Origin: Phycisphaeraceae bacterium
Lineage (GTDB): Bacteria; Planctomycetota; Phycisphaerae; Phycisphaerales; Phycisphaeraceae
DNA: 49,225 nucleotides
Direction of reading: 5' to 3'
Assembly: GCA_029260615.1 (NCBI GenBank)
Contig: JAJDCX010000057.1
Location: forward strand, 1 to 49,225
Made by a program: the position numbers and the translations under genes. Each line of letters opens with the position of its first letter. The first letter of the stretch is position 1. The notes beneath the pieces were generated by a model. The model worked only from the letters and a program-made list of their open reading frames with translations. It was not told where the DNA came from and searched no databases. Below are positions 24,231 to 29,773 of the stretch, one piece after another.

Positions 24231-25494
24231 TGGAACCTGATTCGGGCCTTGCGCCGCCGAGTAATCCGATCATTGGGCCCAGCGCCTGGGGCCAGTTGTA
24301 TCGTCGTTGTACACAGCGTCTGGCGGCGGCGGCGACCTGCTGGCGGTAGTCATCGTCGCGCATCAGTGCCAGAACGTAGCGTGCGAATTGCTTGGGGGAT
24401 TCACCCACCAAGAGGTGTCGGCCGGGCAGCGCGCGTATGCCGTTGGCTGCTTGTGGTGAGCAGACGACGGCGCGCTGGCAGGCCATGGCTTCGAGTACTT
24501 TGTTCTGGACGCCGCGTGCGACTTGCAGGGGGGCGACGACGGCGGCGGCGGATTCGAGGTACGGGCGGACGTCGGGGACGGTGCCGATGACCTGCACGCC
24601 AGGGTGGTTTTTCAGGGCTTTGACCCGTGGGGAAGGGTCTTTGCCAACGATCTGGAACTGGGCGTGGGGGAGTTTTTCGCGGACCAGGGGCAATACCTCT
24701 TGGACGTACCACTGGACGGCTTGGATGTTGGGTTTGTAGTTCATGACGCCGACGAACACGGCGGTCTGGCTTGAGATATCGGGTCGTGGCGAGAAGTAGT
24801 CCAGGTCGACGCCGTTTTCTACAACGGATAGGCCGGGGTGTTCGCGGAGGTGTTGGCGGTAGGTTTCGGCCTCGGGTTGGCTGACAACGGAGATGCGGTC
24901 GAAGCGGTCTTCGGTGCCTGATTCGATGCGTGCGAGGCGTTTGGCTTCCTGGCCGTAGACCCATTTCATTGGGCCGGTGGCGGTGGATGCGTAGGCGGCC
25001 CACTTACGGCTGTCGACATCAACCAGGTCCAGGACGTGGATCGGGCGGATGCCTGCCAACTCGCGGGGGCGGTGTGCGGGGTGGGTGAGAAGGCGTGCGT
25101 AGCGGATCATGCCGGTGCAGAAGGTGAGGACGGCGTCGAAGGGGCGTTGCTCGTGCCAGTGGATTATTTTTTTTGCGAGGCGGGGGTCGTAGAAGAGGCT
25201 GGGTGTGACGGCCTGGCCGCGCATCAGGGCTGCGGCACCGCGTGCGCGGGTGATTGTTTTGGAGGTTTTTTGGATCGCCAAGCGGCCGGCCAACTGCGCG
25301 AGTACCTGGCGTTGGTCATCGGTGACGGGTTCATCGCTGGTGCAGGCGAGGGCGACCTCGAAGTGGCGTGCCAGGAGTTTGAGCAGGTGGTAGCTGCGGA
25401 TGCGGTCGCCACGGTCCGGGGGATAGGGGACGCGGTGGGTCAGCAGCAACACCCGGCGGGTCGGGGGGCGAGATAGCGTTCCAAGGACAGCCAT
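24202..25494 (-). CDS. PEP-CTERM-associated glycosyltransferase (TIGR03087-like, GT4)
   Basis: A 430-residue GT-B glycosyltransferase. RVLLLTHRVPYPPDRGDRIRSYHLLKLL near the start is the pattern of the sugar transferases associated with PEP-CTERM/EpsH1 loci. FVGVMNYKPN, GTVPDVRPYLESAAAVVAPLQVARGVQNKVLEAMA and ACQRAVVCSPQAANG make up the donor-binding half. I chose the ATG at 25494 (MAVLGTLSRPP); the frame continues to 25584 but crosses the terminator hairpin at 25567-25593. Together with the adjacent deacetylase it suggests part of an exopolysaccharide assembly set whose other genes are elsewhere. Confidence 0.88.
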   Translation of the reverse strand: MAVLGTLSRPPTRRVLLLTHRVPYPPDRGDRIRSYHLLKLLARHFEVALACTSDEPVTDDQRQVLAQLAGRLAIQKTSKTITRARGAAALMRGQAVTPSLFYDPRLAKKIIHWHEQRPFDAVLTFCTGMIRYARLLTHPAHRPRELAGIRPIHVLDLVDVDSRKWAAYASTATGPMKWVYGQEAKRLARIESGTEDRFDRISVVSQPEAETYRQHLREHPGLSVVENGVDLDYFSPRPDISSQTAVFVGVMNYKPNIQAVQWYVQEVLPLVREKLPHAQFQIVGKDPSPRVKALKNHPGVQVIGTVPDVRPYLESAAAVVAPLQVARGVQNKVLEAMACQRAVVCSPQAANGIRALPGRHLLVGESPKQFARYVLALMRDDDYRQQVAAAARRCVQRRYNWPQALGPMIGLLGGARPESGSITPPLADAA

Positions 25495-25566
25495 AGGCTG
25501 GTCATCGGCAGATTGTAGGGGTGGGATGGGTTGTGAGGTGAGGGGTCCGGTAATTAGCCCAATAAG

Positions 25567-25593
25567 AAACCCACGCTTAGACAACGTGGGTTT
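25567..25593 (-). terminator. Intrinsic terminator downstream of the PrcB-like gene
   Basis: AAACCCACG and CGTGGGTTT are perfect 9-base arms around a 9-base loop. Read on the minus strand, the second arm ends in GGGTTTCTTATT, a T-rich tail. It lies 45 bases past the stop of the PrcB-like gene and before the glycosyltransferase start. Confidence 0.7.
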
Positions 25594-25637
25594 CAGTGTG
25601 TGACTATTTTTTTGTGCCCCGGTGTCGTTTGCGAGAT

Positions 25638-26138
25638 TTACATCGGTGGGTCTTGGTCTTCGACGGATTGGATCTGATCGCGGACGGCTGATGCGCCTGA
25701 TTTGGGGATAACGACGGCGCAGTAGGGGTAGGTCAAAACCTGACCGGCCATGGTGTCGGGGGATGGACGGTTGGCTTGGCCGTAGACGTAGAGGTTGTCG
25801 CCCTCTTGGTGGATGGTGGTGATGTTGATCCAGTAGCCGTTGGTGGGCATTTCACCGAGTGTGGCGATGACGACGGCCTCGTTGTAGAAGTTGACCTCGC
25901 GGCCGACAAGATCGTCGTCACTGAGTTCGTCGAGTTGTGACTGGCTGGTGATGAGGGCCAGGCCGGGCATTTTGAGCGCGGGGTGTCCGCCGATGACGGT
26001 GTGGAGGATCTCGACGGGCTCGGCGAGGTCCATGGTCTGGTAGGGGGTCTGCGTGGAGTTAGTCGTTTCGCAGCCGGTGAGGGGTGAGAGGCAGAGCATC
26101 ACGGCTAGCGTGACGAATTTCTGGGTGGTAGTGAGCAT
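25638..26138 (-). CDS. PrcB-like C-terminal domain lipoprotein
   Basis: A 166-residue protein with a signal sequence and lipobox LSPLTGC (Cys23). The C-terminal 90 residues resemble the PrcB C-terminal domain: VVIATLGEMPTNGYWINI, then PSPDTMAGQVLTYPYCAVVIPK, the pattern also seen in small secreted protease-associated proteins. The function in planctomycetes is unknown; association with a secreted protease or its inhibition is possible by homology. It is transcribed alone, with a terminator behind it. Confidence 0.7.
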   Translation of the reverse strand: MLTTTQKFVTLAVMLCLSPLTGCETTNSTQTPYQTMDLAEPVEILHTVIGGHPALKMPGLALITSQSQLDELSDDDLVGREVNFYNEAVVIATLGEMPTNGYWINITTIHQEGDNLYVYGQANRPSPDTMAGQVLTYPYCAVVIPKSGASAVRDQIQSVEDQDPPM

Positions 26139-26206
26139 AGCTTGAGTCTCCGGGTCGGTGACGTGATGGGTGTCAGGAGCGAACCACTATACCGGATCGT
26201 GTGGGG

Positions 26207-26998
26207 TCACGGGCGTTTGCGGAGGATCATGCCTTGGAAGATACGGCCCTCACGGCGGTATTTGCGTTCGAAGTTGGTGCCGACCAATTCGCCCTCGCCT
26301 GCGGACTTGGGGCTTTCAAACGGGAGTCGGTCGAAGAGGTCGGTGACCTGGGTGGCGTGTTCCTGCATCCATTCAAAATAATCGGCGTGGTCGGTGGCGA
26401 TGTGGATACGGGGGGACGTGGACACCTGTTCGCCAACCTGCACGGTGGGGCTGGCGGACGATCCCCCCGCTGGGCCGGGGGCTGAGGCCGCGGGGTTCGT
26501 TTCAGCGGGGATCATGACGCGGTGGAGTTGGCGTAGGAAGTCGGCTTGGACCAGGCGGCGTTTGTGGTGGCGTTTTTTGGGCCAGGGGTCGGGGAAGTAG
26601 ATGTGGACCTGCTGGAAGACGCTGTCGGGGACGTAGTGACGGATGAACATGTCGGCGTCGCAGCGTAGGAGGCGGACGTTATCAAACCGGCGTCGGCGTG
26701 CGCGGTCGGCGGCGTAACGCCAGAAGGCTTTGGCCCATTCGATGCCCAGAAAATCCACCTCGGGGTAGAGCAGCGCGTGCTGGGCGAGGAAGGTGCCTTT
26801 GCCCGAGCCGATCTCTAATTCGATGGGGCGTAAACCGGGGGGTGGGTTGGCGGAAGCGTCGGGTTGGGCCGGGCTGTCGGTGGGTTTGAACCAGTCGCGT
26901 GGGTCGAGTGTGCCCTGCTCCATGGGGGGCAGGTCGTCCTGTGCGATGCCGTGGTGGCCGACGTCGAGTTGTTTGCCGCGGGAGAGTGAGAGGCTCAT
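26207..26998 (-). CDS. trmB: tRNA (guanine-N7-)-methyltransferase
   Basis: A 263-residue SAM-dependent methyltransferase that forms m7G46 in tRNA variable loops. The SAM site is ELEIGSGKG and the substrate region is VHIYFPDPWPKKRHHKRRL, with TNFERKYRREG near the end. I chose the ATG giving MSLSLSRGKQ; the longer frame to 27058 adds a Pro-rich stretch with no family counterpart. Two inserts stand out: a Pro/Ala-rich segment before the SAM site and a 25-30-residue Ala/Pro/Ser-rich loop after RVMIPAE. Both are absent from most TrmB proteins. Catalytic regions are intact. Confidence 0.93.
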   Translation of the reverse strand: MSLSLSRGKQLDVGHHGIAQDDLPPMEQGTLDPRDWFKPTDSPAQPDASANPPPGLRPIELEIGSGKGTFLAQHALLYPEVDFLGIEWAKAFWRYAADRARRRRFDNVRLLRCDADMFIRHYVPDSVFQQVHIYFPDPWPKKRHHKRRLVQADFLRQLHRVMIPAETNPAASAPGPAGGSSASPTVQVGEQVSTSPRIHIATDHADYFEWMQEHATQVTDLFDRLPFESPKSAGEGELVGTNFERKYRREGRIFQGMILRKRP

Positions 26999-27062
26999 AG
27001 GGGGAGTGGGTCTGGGGTCTAGGGGATGGGGTCTGGCAGGCGTGTATAGAACGGTCATGCCC

Positions 27063-27087
27063 GGCGATCTGTGGTCGCCCGCTAAAC
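27063..27087 (+). repeat. Dispersed hairpin repeat, family A, copy 3
   Basis: GGCGATC-TGT-GGTCGCC pairs over 7 bp with one G-T wobble, followed by the invariant CGCTAAAC. A second TTAAAC motif lies 20 bases on. It is located between trmB and the aminotransferase stop, both on the minus strand. Confidence 0.72.
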
Positions 27088-27138
27088 AAAGAGGCGTCGT
27101 TAAACAGAAGGCGTTGGTGGCGATGTTCGAGCGGTATG

Positions 27139-28443
27139 TTATGCGTTGGCGATGTCTTTGATGGCTTGGGCGAGGAGTTTAACGCCGTCGCGGTTTTGTT
27201 GTTCGGTGGGTACGCCGAAGCTCAGGCGGATCTGGTTTTTGGGGACGGTGCGTGTGGGGTCCGCGGGGTAGCAGTAGTCGCCTGGGACGTAGAGCATGCC
27301 CAGTTCGACGGCTCGGGGGAACAGTGGGCCGTAACGGCTGGTGTCGATGGATTCCGGGAGTGTGAGCCAGACGTAGAGGCCGCCGGTGGGGTGGGTCCAG
27401 TGGGTCTGGTCGGGCATAAAGTCGCCGAGGTATTCATCAAGCGCTTCGAGCATGGCGTCGCGTTTCTTGGTGTAGGCTTCGCAGAGTATTACGACCTGCT
27501 TTTCGAACGCGCCTTTGAGGACGGCTTGGAGCAGGAGGTGTTGGCTGAGGTTGGCGGAGCCGAAGTCCCGGCCGTCCTTGAGCATCATGGCCTTGTCGCA
27601 GAGGTCTGCGGGGAGCAGGCCGTAGCCTGTTTTCAGGCCGGGGGCGAAGGGCTTGCTGAAGGTGTGCAGCAGAGCGACGTATTCGTTGGTGGTGTCGAAG
27701 CTCTTGATGGAGACGGGGGCTTGGCCTTGATAGGTCAACTCGCGGTAGGCGTTGTCTTCCAGGAGGAGGATGCGGTGTTCTGTGGAGTATTTTTTGACGA
27801 TGTCTAAAAGCTGGGGTCGTCGTTCGGCGCTGAGTGTGATGCCGGTGGGGTTCTGGTGGTGTGTGCAGGTGTAGAGCATCTTGACGCGGTGGAGGTTGCC
27901 CTCTTGTGCGATGGTTGCGAGCAGGGCATCGAGTTTTTCGGGGATGATTCCGTCTTCGTCGATGTCTACGCTGCGGACGGTTGCGCCGAAGATGGACAGC
28001 GCGCCGGTGTAGACGAAGTAGCTGGGCCAGGCGGTGATGACGATGTCGCCTTGGTCGACCAGGAGGTCTGCCAAGAGGTGCAGCAGTTGTTGGCTGCCGG
28101 TGGTGAGCGCGACACAGTCGGGGTTGCCGGGGAAGTCTTCCGGTGAGAGGCCGTCACACTTGGCGAGGTGTTTGTAGGCTTCTTGGCGTAGCTCGGTGAG
28201 GCCTTGGGTTCGGCCGTACTGGAGGGCGGCCTGTGCGGCGGCGGGGTCGCTGAGGATTTCCCGCATCAGCGAGTCGGTCTGGGCCCCGGGGAGGGTCTGA
28301 TAATCGACGAAACCTGCGGCGAGGGAGATGAGGTCGGGCTGTGTCAGGGCCAGGGCCATCAGGTAGCTGATGGGCTGGTCCACGGCGTTTTGGGCCCGGG
28401 TCGAATAGCCAAAGGTGGCCTGAGTCGTGACATCGCTAACCAT
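27139..28443 (-). CDS. PLP-dependent aminotransferase, class I/II (2-aminoadipate/MocR-like)
   Basis: A 434-residue fold type I aminotransferase. LISLAAGFVDYQTLP, LQYGRTQGLTELRQ, LTTGSQQLLHLLADLLVDQGD, YTCTHHQNPTG and LLEDNAYRELTY match the LysN / 2-aminoadipate transaminase group, and the PLP lysine lies in HTFSKPFAPGLKTGYG. GGLYVWLTLP and IRLSFG close the domain. There is no N-terminal DNA-binding domain, so it is an enzyme and not a MocR regulator. Likely substrates are branched or aromatic amino acids or 2-aminoadipate; specificity cannot be read. Confidence 0.88.
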   Translation of the reverse strand: MVSDVTTQATFGYSTRAQNAVDQPISYLMALALTQPDLISLAAGFVDYQTLPGAQTDSLMREILSDPAAAQAALQYGRTQGLTELRQEAYKHLAKCDGLSPEDFPGNPDCVALTTGSQQLLHLLADLLVDQGDIVITAWPSYFVYTGALSIFGATVRSVDIDEDGIIPEKLDALLATIAQEGNLHRVKMLYTCTHHQNPTGITLSAERRPQLLDIVKKYSTEHRILLLEDNAYRELTYQGQAPVSIKSFDTTNEYVALLHTFSKPFAPGLKTGYGLLPADLCDKAMMLKDGRDFGSANLSQHLLLQAVLKGAFEKQVVILCEAYTKKRDAMLEALDEYLGDFMPDQTHWTHPTGGLYVWLTLPESIDTSRYGPLFPRAVELGMLYVPGDYCYPADPTRTVPKNQIRLSFGVPTEQQNRDGVKLLAQAIKDIANA

Positions 28444-28583
28444 CTACAACCTCTCCGGGTATAGGCGTCCAAAGAAAATATCGGCCCCGCATTGTACCCG
28501 CTGACGGGGCTTGGCGGGGGTATTTATCTGTGGCAAAATCGTGTAGGATAGGTCAATATTCACATTGAATGAGGTAAAAAGCC

Positions 28584-29528
28584 ATGCTAATGATACCACG
28601 CACCACCATCTTGATAGCCGCCCTCCTGACTTTGCTTGTGCAGGCTGGGGCGCAGGGGCAGACCGCAGAGGCGACATTGCCGGGGGATGGTCCGGCTGCG
28701 GCGCAGGTTGAGATTGCTCATATAGAAACCACGCCGAGGATGATCGAGTTCGCGGGCATGACATGGGGTATCAAGCACAATGCGGATGGGCGGGCCGGGC
28801 CGGGGCCCAATTACTTTTCTAACGCAGAGCAGGACGTCTGGGTCGATGACCAGGGCCGACTGCACCTGACGATTTCGCACCGCGACGGTAAGTGGCGCTG
28901 TACCGAAGTCGTCTCCGAGGCCCACACGGGGTACGGCGAGTACGAGTTTCAGGTCACCGGCCCGGTGGACAAGCTCGACCCCAACGCGGTGCTGGGGCTG
29001 TTCACCTGGGACACACAGACCTGGAAGACCGACGCCAACAGCGAGATCGATATTGAATTGACCCGCTGGTCCGACGCCGACGCACCGATCCTCAACTACG
29101 CGGTCCACCCCGGCTGGGGGCCGGATACGGAGTCGGGCAGGCACCCCGAGCGGGTTAAGATCAGCCATATGAAGCTGACCGGAGACGTGTCTACCCATGT
29201 CATCCAGTGGGGGCCGACACGGGTCATCTGTGCAAGCTACCAGGGCATCGGGCAGGACCCGAAACGACTCATTGACCGGTGGGGCTTCGATGACACCAAC
29301 CCGCCTCGGATTGCGGGCAACGGCCGCGGCGAGGTGTCCGACCCGATCGTGATCCCCAAGCCAAGCCCGACGACCAACACGCGGATCAACCTGTGGCTGA
29401 ACAACGCCGACCGGGACAAGCTGGGAGATCCGCCGACCGACGGGAAGCCGATCGAGGTCATTATCTCGGGGTTCCGGTATACCCCAGCCGAGCAAGCCCA
29501 AACCCAGCCCGATGAAGCGGGTGGGTGA
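28584..29528 (+). CDS. Secreted GH16-like glycoside hydrolase
   Basis: A 314-residue protein with a signal peptide (about residues 1-25, ending AGAQGQ) and a beta-jelly-roll domain. SEIDIELTRW holds the ExDxE arrangement of family GH16 active sites; GYGEYEFQVTG and VLGLFTWD precede it as in that family. It would cut beta-glycans outside the cell, but the exact linkage is unknown, and the domain is shorter and more divergent than laminarinases or agarases. GAGG at 28571-28574 is a ribosome site nine bases upstream. Third codon positions are C-rich compared with most plus-strand genes nearby. Confidence 0.75.
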   Translation: MLMIPRTTILIAALLTLLVQAGAQGQTAEATLPGDGPAAAQVEIAHIETTPRMIEFAGMTWGIKHNADGRAGPGPNYFSNAEQDVWVDDQGRLHLTISHRDGKWRCTEVVSEAHTGYGEYEFQVTGPVDKLDPNAVLGLFTWDTQTWKTDANSEIDIELTRWSDADAPILNYAVHPGWGPDTESGRHPERVKISHMKLTGDVSTHVIQWGPTRVICASYQGIGQDPKRLIDRWGFDDTNPPRIAGNGRGEVSDPIVIPKPSPTTNTRINLWLNNADRDKLGDPPTDGKPIEVIISGFRYTPAEQAQTQPDEAGG

Positions 29529-29530
29529 TC

Positions 29531-29558
29531 TTGACGCCTCGATTGGCCGAGATAACCT
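29531..29558 (+). promoter_or_regulatory. Candidate promoter of the thrS leader
   Basis: TTGACG (29531-29536) matches the -35 consensus at five of six positions. It lies three bases after the stop of the GH16-like gene. After a 16-base spacer comes TAACCT (29553-29558), a weak -10; GATAAC overlaps it two bases earlier. A start seven bases later would fall beside the leader ATG at 29567, implying little or no 5' UTR. No Shine-Dalgarno precedes that ATG. Confidence 0.45.
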
Positions 29559-29566
29559 GTACGACC

Positions 29567-29650
29567 ATGCTGAACACCACCACAACCACGACGACCACCC
29601 CCACCCTCGGGACCACCGATGCCCCCGGTGTATGGGCCGTTGCTTGCTAG
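29567..29650 (+). CDS. Threonine-rich leader peptide of thrS
   Basis: A 27-codon frame (ATG to TAG): Met-Leu-Asn, eight consecutive Thr codons, Pro-Thr-Leu-Gly-Thr-Thr-Asp, then APGVWAVAC. Eleven of 27 codons are Thr (ACC, ACA, ACG mixed). It lies directly before an intrinsic terminator and 124 bases before thrS. This is the design of attenuation leader peptides such as thrL of enterobacteria, where ribosome stalling on Thr codons reports low charged tRNA-Thr. There is no Shine-Dalgarno; the promoter-like boxes suggest leaderless translation. The frame and codons are seen directly; the regulatory role is inference, strongly supported by the RNA pairings listed next. Confidence 0.8.
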   Translation: MLNTTTTTTTTPTLGTTDAPGVWAVAC

Positions 29651-29698
29651 GGTGTTCACCCCCCACGCAGATCACACGGCCGTCCCTCACCGGGCGGC
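29614..29698 (+). promoter_or_regulatory. Attenuator of thrS: mutually exclusive leader hairpins
   Basis: Hairpin 1:2 is CACCG (29614-29618) with CGGTG (29626-29630). The antiterminator is CCCGGTG (29624-29630) with CACCGGG (29688-29694), seven pairs, enclosing GGCCGT (29635-29640) with ACGGCC (29676-29681), six pairs. The terminator is GCCGTCC (29679-29685) with GGGCGGC (29692-29698). Antiterminator and terminator share bases and exclude each other. Hairpin 1:2 removes the antiterminator's 5' strand. A ribosome stalled late in the Thr run would mask 29614-29618 and free the antiterminator. A ribosome reaching the stop at 29648 would cover 29624-29640 and let the terminator form. Pairings were drawn by hand, without energies. 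Confidence 0.7.
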
Positions 29699-29706
29699 TT
29701 TTTTAT
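29679..29706 (+). terminator. Intrinsic terminator (attenuator) upstream of thrS
   Basis: GCCGTCC and GGGCGGC form a 7-bp stem (one G-U pair) with loop CTCACC, immediately followed by TTTTTTATT. It is one of the best terminators in the window. Because it lies between the leader peptide and thrS, it would control read-through into thrS. Confidence 0.85.
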
Positions 29707-29710
29707 TAGT

Positions 29711-29749
29711 AGCCGTTAGCTGTTAGCCTTTAGGATTGAGCCGTTAGCC
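29711..29749 (+). repeat. Short CGTTAGC repeat tract before thrS
   Basis: AGCCGTTAGC (29711-29720), TGTTAGCC (29721-29728) and AGCCGTTAGCC (29739-29749) are near-identical units in the untranslated region after the attenuator. They look like a decayed simple repeat. No role is evident. Confidence 0.5.
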
Positions 29750-29773
29750 AGATACAACAGGAATCGGATTGTT

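Noticed and set aside
28587..29690. A 367-codon minus-strand frame opposite the GH16-like gene
   Set aside because: The plus strand has a signal peptide, GH16 active-site motif and ribosome site. The antisense product is Arg/Pro/Gly-rich with no domain, and it would cross the thrS leader and terminator.
29567..29773. T-box riboswitch upstream of thrS
   Set aside because: No T-box sequence (AGGGTGGNACCGCG type) or Stem I-like region is present; the Thr-codon ORF and the hairpin set fit peptide attenuation instead.
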